DNA of 41,604 nt from NCBI GenBank assembly GCA_021738345.1, contig JAIPCE010000008.1, positions 1-41,604 on the forward strand, written 5' to 3'. Positions 17,911-26,554 of the stretch are shown here, piece by piece. The notes beneath the pieces were generated by a model that saw only the letters and a program-made list of their open reading frames with translations, did no database searches and had not been told where the DNA came from. Position numbers and translations under genes: made by a program. Origin of the DNA: Rhodoferax sp. (lineage in GTDB: Bacteria > Pseudomonadota > Gammaproteobacteria > Burkholderiales > Burkholderiaceae_C). Position 1 is the stretch's first letter. Each line of letters opens with the position of its first letter.

Positions 17911-20900
17911 TCAAGAAGCGCCAAACCCGCCACCCCCGGGCGTATGAATTTCAAACACATCGCCTGCCTGCATGTCAGCCTGACCGATGTGGCCCAGCAC
18001 CTCAGTACGACCGTCCGCACGCACCACCTGGTTGAGCCCCACTTCCCCGGCCTGCCCACCGGCCATGCCAAAAGCTCCATGCACGCGGCCATTGGACAAG
18101 ATGCTGGCCGTCATGGACTCAAGAAACTGCACGCGACGTACCCCGCCATTGCCACCCTGCCATTGCCCCGCCCCGCCCGATCCATGGCGAATTTGGTAGC
18201 TTTCCAGACGCACCGGAAAACGAAACTCCAGCACCTCAGGATCGGTCAGGCGTGAATTGGTCATGTGGGTTTGCACCACACTGGTGCCATCAAACCCACC
18301 CACCCGGTGCCCGGTCGCATCAAACACTCCCCCCGCACCCGATCCACCCGAGATGGTCTCGTAGTATTGGTAGTGCGCATTGCCAAACGTAAAGTTGTTC
18401 ATGGTGCACTGGCTCGAAGCCATGGTGCCCAGCGCGCCCAGCAAGGCGTTTGTGATGCAACTCGAAGTCTCCACGTTGCCCGCCACCACCGAGGCCGGTG
18501 GATTCGGATTGAGCATGGAGCCTGGCGGTATGATGACCTTGATGGGCTTGAGACAGCCCGCATTGAGCGGAATGTCATCATCGACCAGCGAGCGAAACAC
18601 ATACAGCACCGCCGCCATGCACACCGCGGTTGGCGCATTGAAATTATTGCTTTGCTGCGGTGACGTCCCGGTGAAATCAATCTCCGCGCTGCGCGTCACC
18701 GCATCCACCCGCACCGCCACCTGAATCTGCGCCCCATTGTCAAGCGGCAGCGTGAAAGAATTAATGGGGGTCAGATTCCAATTCTTTTTCTCACCCGAAT
18801 TTTTTTCGTGCATTAATTGGAATCTGACCCCAATTTGCGCGATGGCCCTGCGGACCGATTCTTCGGCGTTGTCTTGCACATGGACCATATAGGCTTGCAC
18901 CGTGCCCAGGCCGAACTGCTCGACCATCTTGCGCAGCTCTTGCACGCCTTTTTCGTTGGCGGCGATCTGGGCCTTGAGGTCGGCCATATTTTGCTGCGGG
19001 TTGCGCGACGGGTAGCGGCCGCTTTGCAACAAGTCCAGCATGGTTTGTTCCTGGAGAATGCCCCGTGCTACCAGCTTCACGTTATTGATCTGTACCCCTT
19101 CCTCTTCAATGCAGGTCGAGAACGGCGGCATGGACCCTGGGGTGGTGCCCCCAATGTCCGCATGGTGGCCGCGGGAGCCCACGTAAAAAAGCGGCAACTC
19201 AGGTGACGGCGCGGTAGCGGCTGGGTGGTTCGCACCAGACACCTCCAGATACACCGGCGTAATGACCGTAATGTCGGGCAAATGCGTGCCGCCGTGGTAT
19301 GGGTCGTTGAGCACATACACATCGCCAGGCTGCATGGTGCCGGCGTTTTCACGAATCACGGTCTTGATGCTCTCGCCCATGCTGCCCAGGTGCACCGGCA
19401 TGTGCGGGGCATTGGCAATCAGGTTGCCTTCGGCATCAAACAGCGCACAGCTAAAGTCCAGACGCTCCTTGATATTGACCGAGTAAGCTGTGTTTTGCAG
19501 TTGCAAACCCATCTGCTCCGCGATATTCATGAACAGGTTATTGAAAACTTCGAGCAGCACCGGGTCCACCGCCGTACCCGCCGCAAACTGGATCACCCGT
19601 GCAAGTCGTCGCTCTATCACCAGATGGTCCAGCGCGCTTAAATGGGCTTCCCAACCGGGTTCCACCACGGTCGTGGCGTTTTTCTCGGCAATGATCGCGG
19701 GGCCTGCGATCACATCGCCCGGACGCAGGTCTTCGCGCACCACCAGGGCGGCCGCGTGCCACTGCCCGCCCGAATACATGCGCACGGTCTCCCGGCGCGG
19801 TACTTCGCGACGCGCTTGCAAAGGCAATCGCGGCTCGTCAGGCGCATCGCCTGCCACTACGGCCTCGACCGACACCGCCTCCACTACCAGTGATTTACCC
19901 TGCATCAGGAACGCAAAACGTTGCCGATAAGCTGCCTCAAAACCGGCCTCGATTTCACCCAGGCTGCCAAACGCCACCACGAGGGCGGAGTCGGTCCCTG
20001 CATAACGCACATGCACGCGCTTGAACAGGGTCACCTTACCCTCGCCCGCTTGCTGGCGTTGCAGTTCGCCGCTTGCCACCTCGGCCAGGGCTGCCAGCCG
20101 ATCAGCAATGTCGGGCATCGCCTGTGCCGACAGCGTCAACTCCACCGCCTGCTCCTTGATCACATTCTGGTCCGCCAAGCCCATGCCATAGGCAGACAGC
20201 ACTCCGGCCAGCGGATGCACCAGCACCCGCGTCATGCCCAGCGCGTCGGCCACCAGACAGGCATGCTGCCCGCCCGCGCCGCCAAAACACTGCAGGGTGT
20301 AGCGGGTGACATCGTAGCCCCGTGCCACCGAAATTTTCTTGATCGCATTGGCCATTTGTTGCACCGCAATCGCGATAAAGCCCTCTGCCACGGCCTCGGG
20401 CGCACGTCCGGTTTGCTGCGCCAGCGCATCAAACTGTGCCTTGGCCGCGTCATAGCTCAGGGCTTCATTGGCATCCGGGCCAAACAGCCTGGGAAAATAC
20501 TGGGGCTGCACCTTGCCAACCATGACGTTGGCATCGGTCACGGCCAGGCTGCCACTGCGCCGGTAGCAGGCGGGCCCCGGGTTGGCCCCCGCGCTTTGCG
20601 GCCCGACCCGAAAGCGCTCGCCATCGAACTTGAGCAAAGATCCCCCGCCCGCCGCCACGGTATGGATGCTCATCATCGGTGCGCGCATGCGCACACCGGC
20701 CACCTGGGTCTCGAATTCGCGCTCAAACTCCCCGGCATAGTGCGACACATCAGTGGAGGTCCCGCCCATGTCAAAGCCAATCACCCGGATCGGCTCGGGC
20801 TGCAAGCCGCCCTCTTGATCGGGTCGTTGCGCCGCAGAAAAATCGCGAAAGGCCAGCTCAGCGGTCCGTGCCATGCCCACAATGCCGCCCGCAGGTCCGC

Positions 20901-21711
20901 TCAAAATCGCGTCCTTGCCCTGAAAGGCGTGCGCATCGGTCAAGCCACCTGAAGACTGCATAAAGAAAATCTTGACCCCCGGCATTTCACCCGCCACCTG
21001 GTCCACATAGCGTCGCAAGATCGGCGATAAATAGGCATCCACCACGGTAGTGTCTCCCCGGCTGACGAATTTCATCATGGGACTGACTTCGTGCGAAGTG
21101 CTGATTTGGCTAAAGCCGACTTCTTGCGCCATGCCCCGGGCGGCTTTTTCGTGGGCCGTGTAGCGATAACCGTGCATGAAAACAATCGCCACGCTGCGCA
21201 GGCCTTGGGCGTAGTGTGCCTGCAAGTCAGCCTTTAATTGCGCTTCGTCGAGCGCCTGCACCACGTCTCCGTGCGCCCCCATGCGCTCCTGCGCCTCAAT
21301 CACCGCGCTGTACAGCAATTCGGGCAAAAGAATTTTGCGGTCAAACAGACGCGGGCGATTTTGGTAGCCAATGCGCAGCGCATCGCGAAAACCACGCGTG
21401 GTCACCAACAGCGTAGACTCGCCTTTACGTTCCAGTAGCGCGTTGGTGGCCACGGTGGTGCCCATCTTGACGCACTCCACCACTTCGGGCGTGATAAGTT
21501 CTCCGGCCTGCAAGCCCAGCAGATGGCGAATTCCAGCCACCGCAGCATCCCGGTACTGCTCGGGACTCTCGGACAGCAATTTGTGGGTCATCAGTGAAAA
21601 TCCGCCGTGACCATCGGGCTTTTTAGCCACAATATCGGTAAATGTGCCGCCCCGGTCGATCCAGAACTGCCAGCGTTGTTGGTGGGGAGTGCTCATAGGT
21701 TTTGGTGACAT
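17911..21711 (-). CDS. Fused HyuA-HyuB hydantoinase / 5-oxoprolinase (ATP-hydrolysing)
   Basis: The enzyme opens cyclic amides with ATP; the fused two-domain form is typical of 5-oxoprolinase, which turns 5-oxoproline into glutamate. The protein has 1266 residues. Residues 1 to about 690 are HyuA-like ([35 protein letters not shown], a phosphate-binding [16 protein letters not shown]). From about 705 to the end it is HyuB-like ([51 protein letters not shown]). A short palindromic element at 18767-18831 lies in frame and adds about 23 residues (separate entry). The start may be 21711 or the ATG at 21694-21696; neither has a clear Shine-Dalgarno. The gene faces away from a regulator and TRAP genes that may share its substrate. 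A hydantoin or other lactam as substrate remains possible. Confidence 0.9.
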   Translation of the reverse strand: MSPKPMSTPHQQRWQFWIDRGGTFTDIVAKKPDGHGGFSLMTHKLLSESPEQYRDAAVAGIRHLLGLQAGELITPEVVECVKMGTTVATNALLERKGESTLLVTTRGFRDALRIGYQNRPRLFDRKILLPELLYSAVIEAQERMGAHGDVVQALDEAQLKADLQAHYAQGLRSVAIVFMHGYRYTAHEKAARGMAQEVGFSQISTSHEVSPMMKFVSRGDTTVVDAYLSPILRRYVDQVAGEMPGVKIFFMQSSGGLTDAHAFQGKDAILSGPAGGIVGMARTAELAFRDFSAAQRPDQEGGLQPEPIRVIGFDMGGTSTDVSHYAGEFEREFETQVAGVRMRAPMMSIHTVAAGGGSLLKFDGERFRVGPQSAGANPGPACYRRSGSLAVTDANVMVGKVQPQYFPRLFGPDANEALSYDAAKAQFDALAQQTGRAPEAVAEGFIAIAVQQMANAIKKISVARGYDVTRYTLQCFGGAGGQHACLVADALGMTRVLVHPLAGVLSAYGMGLADQNVIKEQAVELTLSAQAMPDIADRLAALAEVASGELQRQQAGEGKVTLFKRVHVRYAGTDSALVVAFGSLGEIEAGFEAAYRQRFAFLMQGKSLVVEAVSVEAVVAGDAPDEPRLPLQARREVPRRETVRMYSGGQWHAAALVVREDLRPGDVIAGPAIIAEKNATTVVEPGWEAHLSALDHLVIERRLARVIQFAAGTAVDPVLLEVFNNLFMNIAEQMGLQLQNTAYSVNIKERLDFSCALFDAEGNLIANAPHMPVHLGSMGESIKTVIRENAGTMQPGDVYVLNDPYHGGTHLPDITVITPVYLEVSGANHPAATAPSPELPLFYVGSRGHHADIGGTTPGSMPPFSTCIEEEGVQINNVKLVARGILQEQTMLDLLQSGRYPSRNPQQNMADLKAQIAANEKGVQELRKMVEQFGLGTVQAYMVHVQDNAEESVRRAIAQIGVRFQLMHEKNSGEKKNWNLTPINSFTLPLDNGAQIQVAVRVDAVTRSAEIDFTGTSPQQSNNFNAPTAVCMAAVLYVFRSLVDDDIPLNAGCLKPIKVIIPPGSMLNPNPPASVVAGNVETSSCITNALLGALGTMASSQCTMNNFTFGNAHYQYYETISGGSGAGGVFDATGHRVGGFDGTSVVQTHMTNSRLTDPEVLEFRFPVRLESYQIRHGSGGAGQWQGGNGGVRRVQFLESMTASILSNGRVHGAFGMAGGQAGEVGLNQVVRADGRTEVLGHIGQADMQAGDVFEIHTPGGGGFGAS
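18767..18831. repeat. Short palindromic (REP/MITE-like) element inside the oxoprolinase gene
   Basis: Bases 18767-18783 (GGGGTCAGATTCCAATT) and 18815-18831 are a perfect 17-bp inverted repeat around a 31-base AT-rich interval. The frame stays open through it: the encoded stretch between AQI and [12 protein letters not shown] includes [16 protein letters not shown] and NWNLTPIN, which is charged and unlike the surrounding HyuB sequence. A related half-motif (ATCTGACCCC) recurs at 31804-31813. Ends of this kind recur between genes in beta-proteobacteria as far as I recall, but I could not check that. Confidence 0.75.
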
Positions 21712-21791
21712 AAGTTGCTTGGAATCAGCGTGAAACGGACTCCGTCATGCCACGCTGGCGTGAGTGACGGACAAGTTGAGGACACAGTCAA

Positions 21792-22361
21792 TCACAGGCT
21801 CGCCGCAGAACGGGCCGCCTGGTCATAAATGCCGGAGAGCAGGCGCAGTAAGCGGGCCAATTCTCCAATGTCGCGGTTCAGTCCTTCATTAGCATTGAGC
21901 GCATTGATCAGGCAGGACTCACGGATGGCGCGGTAACGGTCCACATAGTCGCGCCCGCTGTCCGTGGAGGCATAAGTAACGTCCTTGCCACTTTTGCTCG
22001 ATGCCACCACCCGCAGTCCCTGCAGCTTCTTGAGCGAGTAGTTGATCAGGTGCGTGTCTTCCACATTCATGATGAAGCAAATATCGGCCAGGCGCTTGTT
22101 GCGCGCGCGGTGCGTCACATGGTGCAGCACCAGCACGTCCAGCGGCATCAGGTCTTTCAGGCCTGCCGCACTCATGCAGTGCACCACCCAGCGGTGAAAG
22201 GCGTTGCCCGCCACGATGAGGCCGAACTCAAACTCGCTCATTTCAGCGCTGCGCGGCGACACCAGGTGGGCCGAGGAGACGATCGGCATCGCCATTGCGC
22301 CCGAGCTGCCCGAGGCATCAGGGCCGCGCGGCCCCAAGGGGTCTGGTTTTAGGGTTGCCAT
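21792..22361 (-). CDS. MarR-like winged-helix transcriptional regulator
   Basis: A 189-residue DNA-binding protein of the predicted MarR-type group (COG5631-like). After a poorly conserved, proline/glycine-rich N-terminus (about 40 residues), the helical core begins FGLIVAGNAFHRWVVHCM, then the winged helix-turn-helix: LMPLDVLVLHHVTHRARNKRLADICFIM and NYSLKKLQGLRVVASSKSGKDVTYASTDSG. I chose the ATG at 22359-22361, preceded by GAGG, over an upstream in-frame ATG at 22412. It lies between the oxoprolinase gene (same strand) and the TRAP genes (opposite strand), so it probably controls one or both. The ligand is unknown. Confidence 0.85.
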   Translation of the reverse strand: MATLKPDPLGPRGPDASGSSGAMAMPIVSSAHLVSPRSAEMSEFEFGLIVAGNAFHRWVVHCMSAAGLKDLMPLDVLVLHHVTHRARNKRLADICFIMNVEDTHLINYSLKKLQGLRVVASSKSGKDVTYASTDSGRDYVDRYRAIRESCLINALNANEGLNRDIGELARLLRLLSGIYDQAARSAASL

Positions 22362-22395
22362 AGGAACCTCAGGTTTGGCATCTTTGTTGCATGCG

Positions 22396-22420
22396 ATTAA
22401 TGATAGACACATTAATGATA
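22396..22420. promoter_or_regulatory. Direct repeats in the divergent regulator-dctP intergenic region
   Basis: ATTAATGATA occurs twice, at 22396-22405 and 22411-22420, with start points 15 bases apart, in an AT-rich stretch between the divergent regulator and TRAP genes. This is a plausible operator for the MarR-like regulator. The repeats are seen; the binding is inference. Confidence 0.45.
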
Positions 22421-22533
22421 ATTTATCGACAATTTGTTGACGATTAGGGAAAACACTAACGACAAGTCCGTACCGGGTCGCTACATTTATGTGTCTGTAT
22501 CTGGTCCCAATTTATCAACCTTTCGGAGTTTTT

Positions 22534-23514
22534 ATGCAACGTCGAATTTTTTCTCTCGCTGCCACCGCCGCAGTCTTCGCCCTCACTGCAGGCCTGGCCC
22601 AAGCGCAAACCAAGTGGGACCTGGCCGCAGCCTACCCGGCGACCAACTTCCACTCCGAAAACATGGTGCAGTTTGCCAACGACATTGACAAGGCGACCGG
22701 CGGCAAGCTCAAAATCACGGTGCACTCCAACGCGTCCCTGTTCAAAGCACCAGAAATCAAGCGGGCGGTACAAGGCGGGCAAGCCCAGGCAGGGGAAATC
22801 ATTTTTGCCAACTTTCAAAATGAATGGCAAATTTACGGTGCCGATGGCCTGCCCTTCCTGGCCGACAGCTACGATGAGTCGGCCAAGCTCTACAAGGCAC
22901 AAAAACCCCTAATCGAGAAGAAACTTGCCGAACAAGGCATGTCGCTTCTGTACTCGGTGCCATGGCCGCCGCAGGGCATCTACACCAAGAAGCCGCTCAG
23001 TTCTGCCGCAGACCTCAAAGGTGTCAAGTGGCGCGCCTACAGCCCCGCGACCAGCCGGATTGCCGAACTGGTCGGTGCCCAACCCGTGACGGTGCAGGCC
23101 GCTGAGCTGTCACAGGCCTTGGCTACCGGTGTGGTCGAATCCACCATGACCTCGGGCGCAACCGGTGTCGACAGCAAGCTGTTCGAGCACCTGAAGTACT
23201 ACTACGACATGCAGGCCTGGCTGCCCAAAAACGCCGTTCTGGTCAACAAAAAAGCGTTTGATGCGCTCGACAAGGCGACCCAAGATGCGGTCTTGAAGGC
23301 CGCTGCAGATGCCGAAGTGCGTGGCGTGGCCGCCAGCAAGCGCGTCAACACCGACACCCTTGAGAAACTCAAGGCCAACGGCGTGCAAGTACTTGCCCCC
23401 TCGGCACAGCTCAAGGCGGATATGAAAAAGGTCGGAGACACCATGATCAAGGAATGGCTTGAAAAGGCCGGCCCAGAAGGTAAAACCCTGCTCGACGCAT
23501 TCAATAAGTCCTAA
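22534..23514 (+). CDS. TRAP transporter substrate-binding protein (DctP type)
   Basis: The periplasmic receptor of a tripartite (TRAP) transporter, which catches an organic acid and passes it to the membrane subunits. It has 326 residues: a signal peptide (MQRRIFSLAATAAVFALTAGLAQAQ) and a DctP fold, including the VKWRAYSPATSRIAELVG segment whose arginine normally pairs with the substrate carboxylate, and SGATGVDSKLFEHLKYY. The start at 22534 has CGGAG upstream and begins the signal peptide; the frame from 22489 is longer but lacks these. dctQ follows after 3 bases and dctM after that, so the three form one operon. The substrate cannot be named from sequence; 5-oxoproline or a related compound is suggested by the neighbouring oxoprolinase. 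Confidence 0.93.
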   Translation: MQRRIFSLAATAAVFALTAGLAQAQTKWDLAAAYPATNFHSENMVQFANDIDKATGGKLKITVHSNASLFKAPEIKRAVQGGQAQAGEIIFANFQNEWQIYGADGLPFLADSYDESAKLYKAQKPLIEKKLAEQGMSLLYSVPWPPQGIYTKKPLSSAADLKGVKWRAYSPATSRIAELVGAQPVTVQAAELSQALATGVVESTMTSGATGVDSKLFEHLKYYYDMQAWLPKNAVLVNKKAFDALDKATQDAVLKAAADAEVRGVAASKRVNTDTLEKLKANGVQVLAPSAQLKADMKKVGDTMIKEWLEKAGPEGKTLLDAFNKS

Positions 23515-23517
23515 GCC

Positions 23518-24027
23518 ATGCGGCGCCTGTTGAACTTTTTATACAACGGTGCCGCTGCGGTGGCGGCACTGTGCATGGTGGGCTTGCTGAGCATGGTCGT
23601 CCTGTCGATCGTGAGCCGCCAAATGGGGTTCAACGTGCGGGGTATTGACGCGTACGCGGGCTACCTGATGGCCGGTGCCGGGTTTCTGGCGCTGGCCCAT
23701 ACCCTCAAGATGGGCGAACACATTCGTGTCACGCTGGTTCTCAATGCCTTGGGTGGCGGTCCACGCCGCGCACTCGAGGTCTGGAGCCTGGGTGTGGCGT
23801 CTTTACTCAGCTGCCTGCTGGCGTATTACAGCTGCAAACTGGCCTGGCAATCACTAGAGTTCAATGATGTCTCCACCGGCAACGACGCGACCCCCTTGTG
23901 GATACCGCAGCTCACCATGGCTCTGGGTACGGTGGTGTTTGCGATCGCCTTTGTTGACGACTTCATCCTGGAAATTCTGGGAAAACGCACCCAACACGCA
24001 AGCAGTGAAATGCTGCGCAACGAATAG
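23518..24027 (+). CDS. TRAP transporter small membrane subunit (DctQ type)
   Basis: The 169-residue subunit has four predicted transmembrane helices (about residues 10-33, 46-66, 88-108 and 130-152). The sequence SRQMGFNVRGIDAYAGYLMAGAGFLALAHTL followed by GEHIRVTLV matches the DctQ family core. It starts 3 bases after the dctP stop and ends 18 bases before dctM, as expected for the middle gene of a dctPQM operon. It associates with DctM in the inner membrane. Confidence 0.92.
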   Translation: MRRLLNFLYNGAAAVAALCMVGLLSMVVLSIVSRQMGFNVRGIDAYAGYLMAGAGFLALAHTLKMGEHIRVTLVLNALGGGPRRALEVWSLGVASLLSCLLAYYSCKLAWQSLEFNDVSTGNDATPLWIPQLTMALGTVVFAIAFVDDFILEILGKRTQHASSEMLRNE

Positions 24028-24045
24028 TTTGACCGGAGCTTTCGC

Positions 24046-25347
24046 ATGAATGACTTGGTAATTACCGGGCTGTTGGTCGGCTCGCTGTTTCTGATTTTGG
24101 GCAGCGGTGTCTGGATCGGCCTCACGCTCTCGGGCGTGGCCTGGATCGGCATCCAGATCTTTTCGGCCCGACCCGCCGGCGACGCCATGGCCGTCACTAT
24201 CTGGGGCTCATCGTCGGGCTGGACCCTTACTGCCCTGCCACTGTTTATCTGGATGGGTGAAATCCTGTTTCGCACCCGCCTCTCGCAGGACATGTTCAAA
24301 GGTCTGGCACCCTGGATGCAGGCCTTGCCGGGCCGCTTGCTGCACACCAATGTGGTGGGCTGCGCCATTTTTGCCGCAGTTTCAGGCTCGAGCGCTGCCA
24401 CGTGCGCCACCATTGGAAAAATGACATTGCCCGAGCTCAAGCGGCGCGGCTACCCTGAAGACATGACGATAGGCACACTGGCGGGTGCTGGTACCCTGGG
24501 TCTGCTGATTCCGCCGTCCATCATCATGATTGTGTATGGGGTGGCGGCCGATGTATCGATTTCGGACCTGTTCATTGCCGGGGTCATTCCTGGAATCTTG
24601 CTTGCCGCACTGTTTTCCGGCTACATCATGGTCTGGTCGCTGCGCCACCCGGACCAAATACCGCCGCGCGATGCGCCCATGCGCCTGGCCCAAAAGCTCA
24701 AGGAGTCCGGCAGCCTCATACCCGTGGTGTTGCTGATCACTGCAGTGCTAGGTTCGATCTATGCCGGCTTTGCCACCGCCACCGAAGCTGCAGCCGTGGG
24801 CGTGGTGGGTTCGCTGGTTCTGTCAGGTCTGCAAGGCTCCATGAACTGGGCCACCTTTCGCGATGCACTCATGGGCGCCACCCGCCTCTACTGCATGATC
24901 GCCATGATTCTCGCAGGTGCGGCCTTTCTGACACTGTCCATGGGCTATATCGGCTTGCCACGGCATCTGGCAGAGTGGATCAGCGGCTTAGGCTTAAGCC
25001 AATTCGGCCTCATCATGGCGCTCATGGTGTTTTTCATTATTTTGGGTTGTTTTCTGGACGGCATCAGTGTGGTGGTACTGACCATGGGCGTGCTCATGCC
25101 CACGGTGCTGGCGGCTGGTATTGACCCGATCTGGTTTGGCATCTTTGTGGTGCTGGTCGTGGAGATGGCGCAAATCACCCCTCCGGTCGGGTTCAATCTG
25201 TTTGTACTGCAGGGCATGACGGGCAAAGAGTTGCCGTATATCGCACGGGTTGCTCTCCCGATGTTTTTTTTGATGGTGGGTGCTGTGCTGCTCATCTATT
25301 TTGTGCCCGGCATCGTCACCTGGCTGCCGCAGCAAATGAAGCAGTAG
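24046..25347 (+). CDS. TRAP transporter large membrane subunit (DctM type)
   Basis: The sodium-coupled permease of the first TRAP system, in the inner membrane. It has 433 residues and about 12 hydrophobic helices. Family signatures include the SGSSAATCATIGKMTLPELKRRGYP loop, GAGTLGLLIPPSIIMIVYG, and the second repeat ending LVVEMAQITPPVGFNLFVLQG. GGAGC stands upstream of the ATG. The operon closes here; crcB follows after 51 bases, unrelated in function. Confidence 0.95.
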   Translation: MNDLVITGLLVGSLFLILGSGVWIGLTLSGVAWIGIQIFSARPAGDAMAVTIWGSSSGWTLTALPLFIWMGEILFRTRLSQDMFKGLAPWMQALPGRLLHTNVVGCAIFAAVSGSSAATCATIGKMTLPELKRRGYPEDMTIGTLAGAGTLGLLIPPSIIMIVYGVAADVSISDLFIAGVIPGILLAALFSGYIMVWSLRHPDQIPPRDAPMRLAQKLKESGSLIPVVLLITAVLGSIYAGFATATEAAAVGVVGSLVLSGLQGSMNWATFRDALMGATRLYCMIAMILAGAAFLTLSMGYIGLPRHLAEWISGLGLSQFGLIMALMVFFIILGCFLDGISVVVLTMGVLMPTVLAAGIDPIWFGIFVVLVVEMAQITPPVGFNLFVLQGMTGKELPYIARVALPMFFLMVGAVLLIYFVPGIVTWLPQQMKQ

Positions 25348-25398
25348 CAGGCGCGCACGACACCCTATTTCCCCTGGACGCCGACTTACCCCTTATTT

Positions 25399-25794
25399 AT
25401 GACCCACGTTCTTGCCATTTGCCTGGGTGCCAGCTTCGGCGCGTTGGCACGTTGGCGGCTCGGACTGTGGCTCAATCCCGCCGGCATCGCCGGCACGGTG
25501 CTGCCGCTGGGCACCCTGGCCGCCAACCTCATTGGAGGCTACCTGGTTGGCGTCTGTGTGACGGTATTTCAAGCGCTGCCGCAATTGGACCCGGTGTGGC
25601 GCTTGGCCCTGGTCACCGGATTTCTCGGAGCACTCACCACTTTTTCGAGTTTCTCGGCCGAGGTCATAGCCATGTTGGCGCAACAACGTTATGCCCTCGC
25701 CTTGGCAGTATCCAGCCTCCACTTGGTGGGCTCATTGATGCTGACGGTTGTCGGCATCTGGTCCGCTTCATTTTTTGCCAACGCAAGGGGATAG
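25399..25794 (+). CDS. crcB: Fluoride ion channel/exporter CrcB (Fluc)
   Basis: CrcB lets fluoride leave the cell and protects enzymes from it. The 131-residue protein has four transmembrane helices and the Fluc motifs: GASFGALARWRLG at the N-terminus, GTLAANLIGGYLVG with its conserved Asn, and GFLGALTTFSSFSAE carrying the phenylalanine-rich pore segment. It would act as an antiparallel homodimer. I saw no fluoride riboswitch in the 51 bases upstream. Confidence 0.95.
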   Translation: MTHVLAICLGASFGALARWRLGLWLNPAGIAGTVLPLGTLAANLIGGYLVGVCVTVFQALPQLDPVWRLALVTGFLGALTTFSSFSAEVIAMLAQQRYALALAVSSLHLVGSLMLTVVGIWSASFFANARG

Positions 25795-25940
25795 CGGCGA
25801 GTGCAACAAGGGTTTTCCCCCAGATACATCGCTTAACGGCTTTGATTTTTACGAGTTTCTGACTCGGTTACGCGCTAGACTTCGCGGGTTGCACGCGAAC
25901 CCGCAACAGCACTTCCAAAAATATCCTCTACGGAGACTTC

Positions 25941-26540
25941 ATGAACGCTTTGCTCAAGTTTTCCAAAGCCGTCGACTGGCTCAACGGCCAGATTGGCAAG
26001 TATGTCATCTGGCTCATTCTGGCCTCCACCTTGATCAGCGCGATCAATGCCGTAGTGCGCAAGGCCTTCAACGTGGGCTCGAACGCGTTTTTGGAAGTGC
26101 AGTGGTATTTGTTTGCCGCCTCATTCATGCTGGCCTCGGCCTACACCTTGCTTAACGGCGAGCACGTCAAGATCGATGTGATTTCGAGCAAGCTGTCCAA
26201 GCGGGCGCAGATCTGGATTGATGTGTTTGGTTTCACTTTTTTCCTCACTCCTGTGTGTTTAGCCATTCTCTGGTACGGCATACCCTTTTTTCTCAAGGGC
26301 TACCACACCGGCGAAATGTCCTCCAACGCCGGTGGCCTGATCCGTTGGCCGGTTTACTTGATGATGCCGCTGGGGTTTGGGCTGATCCTGCTGCAGGGCT
26401 GGTCTGAGCTGATCAAACGCCTCGCCTTCCTGCAAGGCCTGATAGACGACCCGACCGTCAAGAAGATCGAGAAGACCGCCGAAGAAGATCTGGCTGAGGC
26501 GATACGCCAGCTGGCCGAAGCCAAGAGTAAAACCGCCTGA
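25941..26540 (+). CDS. TRAP transporter small membrane subunit, TakP/FcbT type
   Basis: The 199-residue DctQ-like subunit of a second TRAP system. Four hydrophobic helices are visible (about residues 22-42, 55-75, 96-118 and 140-158), with NVGSNAFLEVQWYLFAASFMLASAYTL and NGEHVKIDVI typical of the mannitol/chloroaromatic TRAP group. A charged C-terminal tail (KKIEKTAEEDLAEAI) extends past the last helix. The ATG has GGAGA upstream and follows a 146-base gap after crcB. The large subunit starts 14 bases downstream. Confidence 0.92.
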   Translation: MNALLKFSKAVDWLNGQIGKYVIWLILASTLISAINAVVRKAFNVGSNAFLEVQWYLFAASFMLASAYTLLNGEHVKIDVISSKLSKRAQIWIDVFGFTFFLTPVCLAILWYGIPFFLKGYHTGEMSSNAGGLIRWPVYLMMPLGFGLILLQGWSELIKRLAFLQGLIDDPTVKKIEKTAEEDLAEAIRQLAEAKSKTA

Positions 26541-26554
26541 CCGGAGCACACGCC

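Noticed and set aside
19921-20952. A 343-codon open frame antisense to the oxoprolinase gene
   Set aside because: Composition is His/Gln/Arg-rich with no domain, as expected for a GC-rich antisense frame of a real gene.
22434-22533. A defined -35/-10 promoter for the TRAP operon
   Set aside because: A TTGACG is present but no -10 with proper spacing; I could not place the promoter with confidence.
25348-25398. Possible fluoride riboswitch upstream of crcB
   Set aside because: The 51-base gap is too short and shows none of the conserved riboswitch core that I could recognise.
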